Of a stretch of DNA of 64,000 bases, positions 21,145 to 32,709 are shown one piece after another; position 1 is the stretch's first letter, and each line of letters begins with the position of its first letter. The position numbers were made by a program, and so were the translations under genes. The notes under the pieces were generated by a model, which did no database searches, was not told the origin of the DNA, and saw nothing but the letters and a program-made list of their open reading frames with translations. The DNA comes from Hypsibius dujardini (lineage: Eukaryota > Tardigrada > Eutardigrada > Parachela > Hypsibiidae), in assembly GCA_001579985.1 (NCBI GenBank), contig LRSR01003898.1, positions 29,675-93,674 on the forward strand, read 5' to 3'.

Positions 21145-21705
21145 CTAACCTCGTAATAAGAGCATCAAAATCGAGAAAAGTAGACATAATCATTCTGAGG
21201 AACTTCTACAAAGAGGTTTTCTTTCCTGATGTGAAGGAGTTTACTCCACTGCTTGTTGATTCCTGAGGCGCCCACATGGACGACAAGCTTGTGGAGGAGT
21301 AAAAGCATGCCGGTCTGGATTTGGACGTCCGTATTACTCCGCCAGGAACGACGGCAAAAGTGCAGCCCTTTGATGTTTTTTACTTCCGGCAACATGAAGC
21401 GTTCGTCAAAACCGTGGACGACTGATTCATTATTGACGACATCCAGATTAAATTGCATCATCGCAACAGCCTCATCCAGCTGCAGTCGCTGATCTACAAT
21501 CAGTTTTGCTCGCCACGATTTGAAGCGACGTAGCAGTATCCTTGATACAAGGCGGGCTATTTAGATGAACGGCCCCCAGCGTTCATCACACCCACCGAAT
21601 TCTGCTTGAAGGGATCAGGAGTTGATGCCGGTGACTCTTGTTGCAAACGTGCTGAATTAATGTTCTTGAAATGCAATTGGTGTCAAGAAAACTTTTGTTT
21701 CGCAC
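21145..21705 (+). pseudogene. DDE transposase relic with several in-frame stops
   Basis: A single forward frame from about 21145 retains ITPPGTTAKVQPFDV, FRQHEAFVKTVDD, IKLHHRNSLIQLQS, YKAGYLDE and a cysteine-rich end with CKR and CNWC. These are landmarks of a DDE-type transposase family common in invertebrates. It is interrupted by at least five stops with no frameshift, several explicable as Trp or Ser codons changed to TGA. The N-terminal half is missing. It is an old, point-mutated relic. Confidence 0.55.
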
Positions 21706-21892
21706 ACTAGTGAGGGCTAGGTGATGATTCTGACGGCCAGACGTTGAACTGTCACTATTGCACTAATTATCATGAGTGAAAATAGTTTATTTTGTTTTAT
21801 TTCGTTCCTAATATTTCGATTTCTACGACCCACCATTTTAAATTGATAAAAAAAGCAATGTCTATATGTAAATATACTTCGAATACGAAATA

Positions 21893-22224
21893 GTACAGAT
21901 ACACACTGCACAGTAAAAAACAAGCAAGTGCTCCTGTAGATCAAAATTGTTGTTTAGTTCACACGGTCTGCCATTGTGTGGCCGTGGTAAGCCGTGTGAG
22001 ACATTTACATGGCGAGACTTTGTTTTAATCTCCGCAACCGTGTGGGTTGTTTTCGGCCTTTTTTTTCTAAAATCTAGTATCGATATTTTTTGTTAACGAC
22101 AAAAATGTGTCTGGAACGCCTTTAAGGGGGATAAAAAATAAAAATACGTTTTATATGTGCATGAGTCAGTCAATCAACGGTTAAAGCTCACGATAAAGTG
22201 GATATGCATTCTAGGAAGTTTGAA
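21893..22224. mobile_element. fragment of the 35.1-kb fold-back element
   Basis: About 330 bases match the right arm and inner flank of the element at 35120-36719 (shared words include GTGAGACATTTACATGGCGAG and AAGGGGGATAAAAAATAAAAATA). The match stops where DUF4419 pseudogene sequence begins, so the element fragment abuts coding DNA directly. Confidence 0.6.
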
Positions 22225-22590
22225 CCACCAAAAACCCGCGCACGATATTGGCCGCAGCGATGCGCCGAGAAATCTCTACAACTTGTAAGGATGTTTTCTA
22301 GTCCTCTTTCAGCAACATCGACAACCCCGTCGTTCCCTTGAGCAGTGGCTTCGTCTACGTTGCTTTTCACGCCTATACCGCGCACCAACGACCGTCCTCC
22401 GACCGGACAATGTCTGGATCACCATCCTCATACAGTTTAGCTTCTACGTCAACGCTCATGCTGAGAAGCTCCGTCATCTCTTCGTCACGCATAAAGGGAA
22501 AAAGAGCCTGGACGTGACTACTATCGGAAGTTGCTACACCTTCGATTTCGGAAATTTAGGCAAATAAATGGGCCATCTGATCTAAATGTA
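22225..22590 (+). pseudogene. DUF4419 pseudogene (internal fragment)
   Basis: Homology begins at the ACCACCAAAAACCC word that in the 60641 copy encodes about residue 25, and runs through the RPDDVWITIL region to the NLAEQMGHL region. The start codon is gone, and stops and indels break the frame. The first half resembles the divergent N-terminal type of the 60641 copy, the second half the common type. Confidence 0.75.
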
Positions 22591-22686
22591 CAAATTAGAT
22601 ATAATTTTACACATTAATTGTAGCTCAAATTGTACATATGGATCAATTTGGTTAAGTGACATAATCTTTCAAGGTTTACATTTTCC

Positions 22687-22827
22687 CGCAGGACCGTTGT
22701 CTAAATGCGACATTGATGGGTCTACGGCGGTTGGAAAGCTCCTCAAGTAAGCCCCCCTATGCTTCGAAAGTGGCGAGCCTAAATGACCCTATCGTGGTGC
22801 TCGCAGGGACGTTATGGAACTAGGAAC
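22687..22827 (+). pseudogene. fragment of the ACE-like gene (exon 11 end, intron, exon 12 start)
   Basis: The sequence aligns with 14345-14487 of the ACE-like gene, including the 62-base intron and both splice sites (TGCGACATTGATGGGTC is shared). Retention of the intron shows duplication at DNA level, not retroposition. Three tandem GAACTAG units follow at the break. Confidence 0.8.
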
Positions 22828-23249
22828 TAGGAACTAGGAACATTTTTTATAGCTTCAATGCTCCTTTCCGTTCTCGAGACTGGATGAAGCGGTTAATGCG
22901 TGCATGTTTCCGTACTATTTACGTTAGTCTATTATGCACTGTGGTTTCGGTACGTGCGTATCATATCAAAAATCCTTAATTGGTAAGTCTTCCGCCTTTC
23001 ATAAAAGTGGAAACCTTGAGGCTCAATTTGACGGAACCGCATTAATAATTTGAGCAAACAACGGTGACACATACTCTATACGAACCTTAACGGTAAATGA
23101 CGTATCAGTAAGACGGGTCTCCACTCGATGAATCCAGGGTCTCCTCGCCACAGATTACTCACACATGTTGGATACGTAAAAAACTGTTCTCTCATCAGCA
23201 CATACCCACTCCATTCTATGAACGCCAGGCGCAACCGAACTCGCCAGCA
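22828..23249. other. duplicated upstream region of DUF4419 copy 2
   Basis: From about 22965 the sequence matches 57600-57890 upstream of copy 4 (AATCCTTAATTGGTAAGTCT is shared), and more distantly the region before copy 1. It is part of the duplicated block. No gene. Confidence 0.6.
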
Positions 23250-23264
23250 GCATAAATATCGACC
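23250..23264 (+). promoter_or_regulatory. TATA-like box of DUF4419 gene 2 (type 1 promoter)
   Basis: GCATAAATATCGACC lies 110 bases before the ATG, identical to the sites before copies 1 and 4. Confidence 0.5.
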
Positions 23265-23373
23265 GTCTTAACTTTAGCGCAACAGCACAAACCACAGCAA
23301 CCTTTTTCGTCGTCTTAACAGTAGTAATTCATACCGTTGAAATCCGACAGCCCTCCCTAGTTTTTCCCTTACA

Positions 23374-24686
23374 ATGCCTGTGACCTTCTACCCTTCAACC
23401 AAACCCCTCTCTCCGGTGGGAGAGTACCCTCTTCAACACCAAAACACCCACGAACCTCGAACAATTCTAAACGGAGCAACCCGACACGAAATCTCCCAAT
23501 CATGTAAAGACATTTTTCAATCTTCCTTTGGCGACAACAACAAACCCGTCATTCCGTCATCCAGCGGATTCGTCTACGCTTCCATTGAAGCCTACAACAA
23601 ACACCACCGACTGGTCCTTCGCCCGGACGATGTCTGGATCACCATTCTCACGCAGTTAAGCTTCTACGTCAACGCTCACGCCGAGGAGCTCCGTCATCTC
23701 TTTGTGACACATCAAGGCAAAAAGAGCCTGGAAGTGACCGCCGCCGGAAGTCGCTACACCGTCGATTTCGGAAACTTGGCCGAACAAATGGGCCATCTGA
23801 TCCAGAAGAATGTCATCGACCCATCGTTGCGTGAGTGGATCATTCCCGATTTCACCACGACCACGTCCAACGACAGGATCGTCTCTTCCGTAATTATGAT
23901 GGCAACCCTGAAGGCCTACTTCTCGTACAAGATGAGTACGATGTGCGGTTTACCTGCCGTGACGCTTCTAGGTACTGACGATTTTGCTGAAATAATGCGC
24001 TGGAATTTAAATTCACGCCAAAGTAGAGAAAAGTTTAGGACTGTGTATTTTAGTTTTAACTGAATAATAAAAACCTATATTTGACTTAAAATGGAGAAGT
24101 CTCTCTTTATAATTCCAAGTACGTTTACGATTAATAAACGACTTTGCTTCTAGGCGAGCGCGAGGACTGGCAAAAACTGCTGACACGTCTCGACAAGCTT
24201 CCGTCGTTTGGAAATGAAACTTCACAATGGGCGAAATTGCTGAAACCGGTTTTGACGAAGTTTGTTTCGGCATTTGACGAGCCGGACTCGAAGGAAAATA
24301 AAGATTTCTGGCAGACAATCGTGAACCACGAAGGCGGGGGAAGTGGTCCGAGCTACCTGTCGGGCTGGATTACTGCCTTCTGCTTTTTCTCCGCTGACGG
24401 AAAGGTGTTGTATCGGGAGGCGGAGTGGGAAATGGGGTCCGAGTTGGATGGGGTGAAGTTCCATCGACTGGACACGGAAGACGTCCCTGCGGCGTACGCA
24501 CAGGTTGACGTAAAGCTGAACGATAACGGACAGAAATTCGACACGTCGATGGTGGCTGGAATGGTGGGATACCGAGTTTCGGATAGTGAGAAGACAGCAA
24601 ACGGGTATGATGGGAAAAACGATTCGCTGCAGCCGGTTGCGGGATGGTGGATCTTCGACAAAGCCCAGGTGCCGCTGCAAAACTAG
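23374..24686 (+). CDS. DUF4419 domain protein, copy 2 (intact, short loop)
   Basis: Exons 23374-23971 and 24154-24686 give 376 residues with the same intron position as copy 1 (LLG|EREDW). All family blocks are present: RPDDVWITILTQ, VDFGNLAEQMG, DRIVSSVIMMATL, YLSGWITAFCFF and GWWIFDKA. It differs from copies 1 and 4 by losing about 20 residues between the TEW/AEW and LDGVKFHRLD blocks (here EWEMGSELDG), an in-frame deletion of a charged loop. Upstream lies the ACE-gene fragment and the type 1 promoter. No signal peptide; function unknown. Confidence 0.85.
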
Positions 24687-26058
24687 AACAGCTAGCTTTG
24701 TTTAACATTTTCTTTCGTGAAATTAAGCATTATACACATGTGGAAAAAACCCTCCAACTAAACCAAGTTGAAGCCACTTTTTTACCGGTGCCCAGCAAAA
24801 ACGGGTAGTCCGAGTTTGAGCCAACTTTGGCCTTTGCGTTTTTCTTTGTTCTTGGAGTTCGATTGATCTGTTGATTGCGCTCAAAATTTATTTTCATTGT
24901 TTTCCTGCTTGATTGGGGATTTTCATTTGGTGATTGGCCATCAACCAAGACCAGGAAAGCTATAAAGTTCCGCGCAGTTTACAAATTGCAGGAAAAAGAG
25001 TGCTTCATTTACGAGAGCATGACGTGAGAATTTTCTAGTCACAAAATACTTTTTCCACTCCTCGAGGTCTGCAAAAACTCCAAATTTCCTGAAAATCGAA
25101 AAAGTTTGGAAGGTTATCAAGAACTTGCTCAAGCATAGGAAGGTAAAAGGCGTCAACAATATCGAGAGTCAGGTGCGAGAAATTTGGGACAAATCGTGAC
25201 ACCGGAGCTTCGCAAAGCGCTCCAAAGATGGAATTCTGGCGTGTCTGGTGGAGTTGGTCAAGGACGATGATGCATGTATTCACCATTGAAGCTTCCGTCG
25301 TTAAACTGTCGAAATCAGTAACGCAATATCTGTTGAAATACCGGTTGAAAATTTCAAGTTAAAATTAACAAAATTCTCATTGAAAATAACGACTTTTGTT
25401 TAGTTTTGCTCTCTGAAGTCGGCCGGACATTTCATCAATAAATACAGCAATAGAAAAAGCAGTGGCACGCGAAGGCCCAAATTGGCTCAAATTCAGACCA
25501 TCCTGACCACCCTTGCTCAGCGCCATTAAAAAATTGGCTTCAACTTGGTTAATTAAAGGTTTTTGACACGAGTGATTCAAATCGTTGCGCGTCCTATCGT
25601 TGGGGATATGTGAGGCATTTCGCCTTTTTTATGAGGTCAACGCAGGACACACGACAACGCATTGTACCGTATCTCAGCTTTCAAACGCAGCCTTTTCATA
25701 CTTCCACACTCCTAAAACAAGCCTAAACATAGGAAGGGGCAGGGATGCGGGAAGAGATAATGTAATCTCAGCTCCCTTGACTCACAGGTCCACCCTGCCC
25801 ACTCTGTTTTCATTGTCCGCCCTGTCCACCCGACCCGTGTGACTGAAATATTAATTCTGTGTTCCCCTTCAACCTTCAATCATTATTAAGTACCGAATCA
25901 ATGATAATCTCAAACCTCGATGCTCAGTTCTCAAAATCATATTTGATAAGCTATCTACAGAGTGGAATAATTTTCACCACCCCCCATTATACAATACCGA
26001 TATTCGACTGAGCTCCACAGCAGATTACCGTCAATACCAAATTCAGTTCCGCAGAGCA
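24687..26058. other. 3' flank of copy 2 and upstream region of copy 3
   Basis: The first 500 bases match the flank of copy 1 and preserve the unoccupied insertion site of the family 1 LTR near 25205. From about 25580 (GGACACACGACAACGC) the sequence resembles the region near 59890-60040 upstream of the 60641 copy. No gene. Confidence 0.5.
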
Positions 26059-26068
26059 GCATATAAAT
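26059..26068 (+). promoter_or_regulatory. TATA-like box (type 2 promoter) of the truncated copy 3
   Basis: GCATATAAAT lies 106 bases before the ATG. The surrounding sequence (GAGCTCCACAGCAGATTACC and the CAACAGCTAAACTTCCC leader) is shared with the 60641 copy, not with copies 1, 2 and 4. Confidence 0.45.
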
Positions 26069-26173
26069 CTCAACATTTTCCGCTATCCTAAATAAAAAAA
26101 ATACCGTACCTGTTTACTCAATTTCTACGAACTTTTATGCCAGCCAACAGCTAAACTTCCCTTTGACTTTAAA

Positions 26174-26584
26174 ATGCCTGTGACTTTCCACCCTTCAACC
26201 AAACCCCTCTCTCCGGTGGGAGAGTACCCTCTTCAACACCAAAACACCCACGAACCTCGAACGATTCTGGACCGAGCAACTCGACACGAAATCTCCCAAA
26301 CATGTAAAGACATTTTTCAATCTTCCTTTGGCGACGACAACAAACCCGTCATTCCGTCATCCAGCGGATTCGTCTACGCTTCCATTGAGGCCTACAACAA
26401 TCATCACCGACTGGTACTTCGCCCGGACGATGTCTGGATCACCATCCTCACGCAGTTAAGCTTCTACGTCAACGCTCACGCCGAGGAGCTCCGTCATCTC
26501 TTCGTGACACATCAAGGCAAAAAGAGCCTGGAAGTGACCGCCGCCGGAAGTCGCTACACCGTCGATTTTGGAAACTTGGGGTAG
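26174..26584 (+). pseudogene. DUF4419 copy 3, 5' fragment
   Basis: The first 134 codons are nearly identical to copy 2 up to VDFGNL, then homology stops abruptly and the frame closes at TAG (26582-26584). The second half of exon 1 and all of exon 2 are absent. It pairs a type 2 promoter with a type 1 coding sequence. A truncated 136-residue protein could be made but would lack most of the domain. Confidence 0.8.
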
Positions 26585-28254
26585 GAGTCCAGAAAATTTC
26601 CATTTGGTTTTCCAGTACTCTGGCGTGGGCCAGCCTGGAATCAGAATTTCCAGTCAATTTCTGACTACAACCAAGGTCTTAAGCGGCAGAGAATAATCGA
26701 TAACCTCGGTGGAACGCTTATCAGATGTGAAGAAAAGTTGTGGGAACATGTCTACAATAAAAGCGAGTGATTCACATCACAGAACACGTAATGAAGGGGC
26801 CATTCACTCATCCCTTCCACTGTCTGGTCATCTTTTGCTATATGCCGCGTCATAAACATACAAAGCCATTTCAATTTCGATCAGAAAAGTGCTTCCCTCT
26901 CCCATTAATGTTTGGTGGGGAGGATAATTTCTGGAACGTCCCATTCCCTAAACTGTTGGCTCACATTGGGATAGGAGGTGCGAAGCATGGACCCCAGGGA
27001 AAGTTTGGGAAGCGGTTGGAATGAATTTTTGCTTGGGGGCCGGGGGTGGAAATGTAATGGGTAGGGATGCCCCTGCGCAGTCCTAACCTCCACTCCAAGT
27101 AAAACGCTTCTCAAACCTTCTCAAACCTTTCCAAATATCCCCATTGGGCCCGCATTTCCCATCCCAATCCCATCCCGTTCCCAAACCCTGTCAGACCTTG
27201 AGAAACCCAACCCTTTTACCGTGCGAATGAAAGAACAGACAGGCGAAAACAGATCCCTTGTTTAAGTCAACGCATTAGTATTGAATTGCAACGTAGTAAT
27301 GCGGCGTCTATTTTGGGCTCTCTTCAACGTCTCATGGTCTGGATGAGATTGCAGCGTTCTGAAAACCAAGCGCTAATGTATTGTATGTTGATTGTTGGGC
27401 AATATTTATACGCCTTTAGAGACATTATTGCGCACCAGCGATTGCATATCGGTCATTAAAGAAATCGGAAAGACAACTTCAAACGTCCTCGGGACCTTTG
27501 GGCGTTCTACCTGCTTATGTATGTATGTATTTTGTCGTGTTTGTTTGCGGTGAAATAAGGAGCCGTAAATTAATCAGTCTTGCGTGTTGCGGATACGTCG
27601 CGTCAATGTCCCACAACTACAGCAGCAGAGCCTCATTTTGAATTCCTGGATAGGCTGATCTTGGGGCGAGAGACCACACTTCGAAGGAGTAAAGGCCCGT
27701 TTATGGTCTGGAGAAAACGTCTCACGCGAAGTGTGTGGAACGTCACGTTCGCATACGCATATCTGTCTCGCGTTCTATCTCATATGAGATGCAGGGCGGA
27801 TCGCATCGAAAGCGATTGGGACTGGATCTCACGCGCGATCGCCTTACTTTAAAGTCACGTCACGCGATCTCACACACAAAACCCAGACTGAAGTTTTTGA
27901 AAACGTTAACGTTTGCCACGCGAGTTTACAAAAGAGATTGCAATCTCTGTTCTGAAGGATTCAGTCAGCATTTTCCATAACCACATAACTCTTCAAGAGC
28001 ATTAAAAGCATTGATCTTCCTTGTTTCGTGTCTTTTTATTCTTTCTAAAACCAGTCTGCGTTTTCACTCATACATACAGATATAACCCTTAACCCTTAAC
28101 ACTTAACTCTGTATAACCCTTTTCTTTCAGTGTCCATGTGGCAATTCAGTTTACGCTAAGCTGAAAAGCTTTATTTTAATAAAATGTTATTCATCAGGGC
28201 ACTTTCTGTTTCCACTTTCTGTTTTCCACTTTCCAATTTTCACGTTTTAGTCCT
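26585..28254. other. intergenic, no gene seen
   Basis: No convincing coding frame. A GC-richer stretch at 26880-27230 has short CCCAATCCC-type repeats. A TATGTATG repeat occurs near 27515. Two AACCCTTAAC-like words at 28085-28105 are too few to be telomeric. Confidence 0.4.
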
Positions 28255-28940
28255 TCATCTTCCGGTCTATATATAAAGACCGGAAGAATAGTTAAAATTG
28301 GCCCCGCTTCACTTTGTTTAGTCTTGCCTCAGTCTCATTGTAACACTGCTGCAGTAAAACGTTATATTTTAAGAACCCACAGAAACACCCTCACAGCGGA
28401 CGGACGAGCGGACGAATGATTGAAACGACAGAAGAACGGGCGGACGAGCGTTTGGATGGACAGACAAAGGAACGGATGGACGGCCAGGCGAAGGACGAGT
28501 GGACAGACGGACGGACGTACGGAAGAATATTCCGAGCGACAGAAAAAAATGGCAGACGGGAGGGTCGATGGGCTCGCGGATGAGCCGACGAGGGGACGGA
28601 CAGACGAACCACAATACTAATTCGAAAGATTCAGGCATGGTTGCAACCGGCATGTTTGGAATTTTGCTGGTTATGTGTCGAAGGTGAACAGCGATGCAAA
28701 AAATGTCCGCACGCTTTTAGCAGACGAATTTATAATTATTGGTGTTGCCTGGAAGGTTTTCGATAATGGTTTGAGCTGTATTTCGGTTTTACAGAATAAG
28801 ATTACAGTGCCTTGTTTAACCGAACATCAGCGCAAAAGGGCGTTAAAATTAAAATACTCAGTAAAAGGCGCGTATCTGGAATGATCCTTTGGTTGATTTT
28901 TTTGGTTTCTGACCCAGCAAAAAGGGTAAGGGTTCACCCT
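28255..28940. repeat. 0.69-kb repeat element, copy 1
   Basis: About 95% alike to 44521-45211. It opens with a hairpin, CTTCCGGTCT / AGACCGGAAG, whose loop is a TATATAAA box. A TCAGTCTCATTG initiator-like word follows, then a (GGAC)n-rich tract and a 68-codon open frame present in both copies. It ends at a GGGTAAGGGTTCACCCT motif. There are no obvious terminal inverted repeats. It could be a retroelement promoter region or SINE/LTR-like element. Confidence 0.6.
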
Positions 28941-29721
28941 ACCCTAATAATAATCTGAGACAGATGTCCTCTCGTTATATGCGGCGTTCATTGGGAGGGG
29001 TAAATTTTTACTGGTGGAGGTACAAAGTTTGCTCCGCACGAGTAAAAAAACTATGCCCGGTGTAAAGAGAGGTAGAAAAATGTCTTGGTAATGTCCTGCA
29101 GGACAAAAAAGCTAAAGCTAAAGCAGGCAAATTTACTCTCCGAGTGTAAAAAGTACACTTTTTACCATGACGCAGGTAGAAAAATACCCTCGAAATGTCC
29201 TGAACGGTGTAATTGCCTTCCGGTTAAGGAGTTTTTCACTCTTTACGTACATTAAATGCCATAAGAGACAGAAATTTCCCTCAAGGAAGACAATTTTATT
29301 CTTCTGCACGAACTCACCCAGGGCCTAAAATAGCAAAAAACTAATGATCTACACCCCCCCTGGGGGCGGGGGATGCCCCGCTCCCGGGGGTCGATTTCAG
29401 CAGTTTCGTCAACTGATCACAAGTTATTCTTACGAATTATCATCATAAAAAATTAATTAGATATTAATCAGATAATTAGACGCTTTCCCCGGACGTGTTT
29501 CGCTATATTTCAGCTGTGTGCGCGCATTAGCAAGCAGAAAAGTGCTTTCTAAATGTCGCCCCCCGATCAAGACCCGCCCCTCCCCCTGGGCGCAAAAGTC
29601 CACCTAATATTGAGGGAGTGATCGCAAATCGTTTAGGATTTGAACTTTTTTAATCGTCGACATTTTGGAAAATAAAGATGCACATTTTTTTTCTAAAAGT
29701 ATGCATTTTGTCTATTAATTG
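28941..29721. other. intergenic, no gene seen
   Basis: No coding frame. A GC-rich hairpin-prone block (CCCCCCCTGGGGGCGGGGG) lies near 29355 within AT-rich flanks. Confidence 0.4.
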
Positions 29722-30060
29722 TGTTAGGCCTCCGTCCCTACTAGGACGGAAGAACCTGAACATACAAGCTATTAGACTGAGTAATAGGAGAAGAACAGTG
29801 GTAAGACTTTACTAGTAGAGGAGATTAGAGGAGAAAGGAAGGAACTGTCGCAAATTACTGTAGAACACACACTTATATAGTCAAGGATATGGAATAGTTC
29901 CTGATCTAACGTACTATTTCCTGCCGACATGGCGGAATTATGTACGCAATAATAGCTGAGTAAGTACATTATAGAATGTGAGGTAGGTAGGAATGGGTTA
30001 ACTAGGTAGATAGACTATGCTACTAGTAAGTGTTGCTTAACTGTTGGGTACCACCCAACA
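29722..30060. mobile_element. solo LTR, family 2, copy 1
   Basis: The sequence starts TGTTAGGCCTCCGTCC and ends in a near-palindrome, GGTACCACCCAACA. About 90% alike to 46152-46482. No matching target duplication is visible (ATTG before, GCCT after), so one flank may have been rearranged. Confidence 0.7.
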
Positions 30061-30240
30061 GCCTGGTGAATATCGTGGAATGATAAAGAGATTTTAGTAA
30101 TGCGGGGTTTACCGCACTCCCAGACACGAAGCACCGGAAGGCGGCATTTCAGTTGCAAACAGTAACCAGAGCAAAAATTGCAATTTTTAATGGCAAGGTG
30201 AGTCGCTTCTTCCTATTAATTAATAACTGTATTAATAGAC
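30061..30240 (+). repeat. 180-bp block duplicated at 45658, with a possible receptor exon
   Basis: The block is shared with 45658-45835. Inside it 30124-30197 can be read as an exon (acceptor CTCCCAG, donor GTGAGT) encoding HRKAAFQLQTVTRAKIAIF. This resembles the 'TRSxIxxF' part of receptor ligand-binding domains, but it is short and the call is weak. Confidence 0.4.
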
Positions 30241-30660
30241 GTCCCATCGGATTGTTGTTTACACGTATTCTTTAGTACATACATCCCTCAGAGGACATCA
30301 TAAATTTCATAATTATGAGACAACCGAAAACGCTTTAAACAGAGACAATAAACCTGGTTCGATTTACGGTACATACACGCTAAACTCGCTGATACCTTTT
30401 TTTCCCCCTTTTTTGATACACCTTTTTACACATTTTATTGACGGTCGCATTGTCGCTATTATCACAAAAGGGATATTAGCTTCTAAGGCGATCCCATAAT
30501 CTTACCACGGGGGGGGGGTTTCCGCGCTGAAAACAGGTAGAGACGGTTATTATTGCGTATAGAGGATAACGGCTGGTCTGAAGCAGAGCCTACAGTAGCC
30601 ACCTCATTTTAGTAAGGTGTGGATAGATTTTTCCTGCTGCGCGAAAACTAAAAATTGCAG

Positions 30661-30977
30661 ATCGTTCCTCACTTGGTCGAATGGTTCCTGGTCGTGTCAG
30701 ATTGTGGTGTAATTGTCAACGTGGAAATTATCAGCATTCTTCCGCTGGACTTTGGTGTTGCCTCGGCTCTGATTTGGACAGCTCCAGCGTTCGAAGTGGC
30801 CGTCGAGGCAGCCAACAAACGGTACGCGACGTTTCTAAACTTCAGTGTGGTCTTAATGTACAATGCGTCGGACCGGACATGCGAGGACGTATCCGGGGAT
30901 GCAGTTAGAAATGTCTCAGAATACTATTACACCAAAACCAACTCGGACACAGTTTACGCCACGGTCTCTTCCATAAA
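30661..30977 (+). CDS. probable N-terminal exon of a natriuretic-peptide-receptor-like ectodomain
   Basis: Bounded by an acceptor (AAATTGCAG) and a donor (AA|GTGAGT), this exon is open throughout. After a hydrophobic stretch it encodes VEIISILPLDFGVASAL, then TAPAFEVAVEAAN, the typical start of the ANF-receptor ligand-binding fold of receptor guanylate cyclases and relatives (strand, then 'APAxExAxxxxN' helix). Six later exons expected for such a domain are not found downstream in order, so this may be an isolated or displaced exon. No kinase-like or cyclase domain is seen. Confidence 0.45.
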
Positions 30978-32709
30978 GTGAGTTTCACTCAAGACAGTCC
31001 AATTTCAGATGAATGCTCATCTGTATTATATTCAAAGATACATTTAACCACAATATTTAAAAAAAAGGTGAAAGGGATTATAATATGATATAATAAAACA
31101 AGCGATTCTTAGATATTGCGTATCATTCGATCCAACAAACTCAGGCGTCTCTTGTACTTCTTGCGTAAGGCTATAAATCAATAAACATCGCATGTCAAGG
31201 AATTTGTTCTTTTGCTACAGTCTGCACTGACCAAACTGGAATAGAAAGTGTTGCAGCAGGTACGCAGATAGCAGAAAAAAACACGTTGGTTCGTTTCTTG
31301 GGCTATTTTCAGTTATCGACCGGTGAAGCTGGAATGGCTGCTCGATCACAAGGAATTAATAATCAGTGGTCGCGATTCCTTTACAAGCAACAGCTGGACG
31401 TCCCGCAACGTTAAGTTAAGAAATGGACACAGTACTTGGACTGCATCCGTCCCGTTGACGCAGACACTCAGCCGAGAACGTCGAAAGATTTTAAGCACGC
31501 TGCCTCTGCCCGTCCTCGAGGTCCAACGAAAAAGCCCGTCTCTTTACCCTTTCAGCAGCTTCATCGAACCTATATCGGGCCAAACTATAACTATTTATTA
31601 ATTGCATATCGGAATGATGACCGTATAGCGAAAGGTCGTACGGGAAGAGAATGTGAATCAAAATGGAAGTGTGAAGATACTTTTGGTTCATAAACGTGAA
31701 CGTTTGTCGATTCGTAAATCGTGAGCTTGTTCCATTATTCATATAACCACTCGTTTCATTTTCTTACAATGGAAATACTACGAAAATGGGATGGTAATAA
31801 GCACCTCGGTGGGGTGGATAGGACCGGCGATGCGTAGTTATGAAACTACTTTAGGCACAAGCTTTTGCTGTGCCTTAAGCACCCTAAAGAGGTACCCCAC
31901 CCGAGCGACCACGTCATCTTACAGCTTGCCCCGTTAGCCCGGTCCAACTCTTATTAACCAATGATGCTCTGCAAAGTATTTAGCTGGCCAGTCGAATTTG
32001 TCGAGAATGATCATTGGCCCGTTTGATAGCTCCGCCCGCGAGCCGTCAAACGGGCCAATGCTAGCCGTTCGTTCGTTTTGACTGGTCAACTGGTTCGGCC
32101 AAAGTTTTGCCTGATTTTGTGAAAGAATAGGGCACACAGACTACCGGTGCGTTCAGGCAGTCAACATTAGGTTGATTGGCCGCGCGAATGATGAAGATTG
32201 AAGCTGAACAGTCAGCAATGTACATGCATGGACAGGGCAGAAAGCTCGATAGGAAGAGACCGAGAACACAGACAGCTGCAGCACAGCGCAAGAGGAAGAG
32301 ACCTCTGCCTCTTCTTCTGTGGCTGCAGAGAACGTTCCACAAATGTAAAAAGAGGGATCGAATTACATTAAACCAAAATAAAGGTGAGAGGGGAGAAGGC
32401 TAGAGATCTGCAGTCGTCTTCTCCTTAAAACAGGATAGTGCACTGAGGATAAAACAAATATCTCGTCTGAGAAATGATTTCGAACGGGGAAAAACTGTTA
32501 AAAAGTTATGCTCTACAGCTGCAGAAATCCCTGAATCGTTACCATACGATAGTGTCGGCCCTTGGTATATATTTGTAGCGTGCATGCAGCATTCGATGTT
32601 CTAGTTGTTTGTCAGTGGTTTGTGAGTTCTAAACAATACACATCTTTTGCGATCAATGCACTCCTTGCCTGAGGATTGGAATACTTTACGTCGCACGCGC
32701 TTCACGTCA
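30978..32709. other. no clear gene; a few exon-like fragments
   Basis: A possible short exon lies near 31222-31260 (CTDQTGIESVAA) and another after the acceptor near 31310, but neither can be tied to a family. A 15-bp-stem hairpin is at 32012-32060. The remainder has no coding signal. Confidence 0.35.
32012..32060. repeat. perfect 15-bp-stem hairpin
   Basis: CATTGGCCCGTTTGA and its exact reverse complement flank a 19-base GC-rich loop. Possible remnant of a small inverted-repeat element. Confidence 0.6.

Noticed and set aside
26585-26770. Possible coding sequence continuing DUF4419 copy 3 (RGPAWNQNFQ)
   Set aside because: It has no homology to DUF4419 and no recognisable family; copy 3 is better read as truncated.
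28081-28110. AACCCTTAACCCTTAAC words as a telomeric repeat
   Set aside because: Only two imperfect units; no array.
28675-28884. 69-residue open frame conserved in both 0.69-kb repeats
   Set aside because: Differences between copies are mostly amino-acid changing, and the frame lies in a repeat without other coding features.
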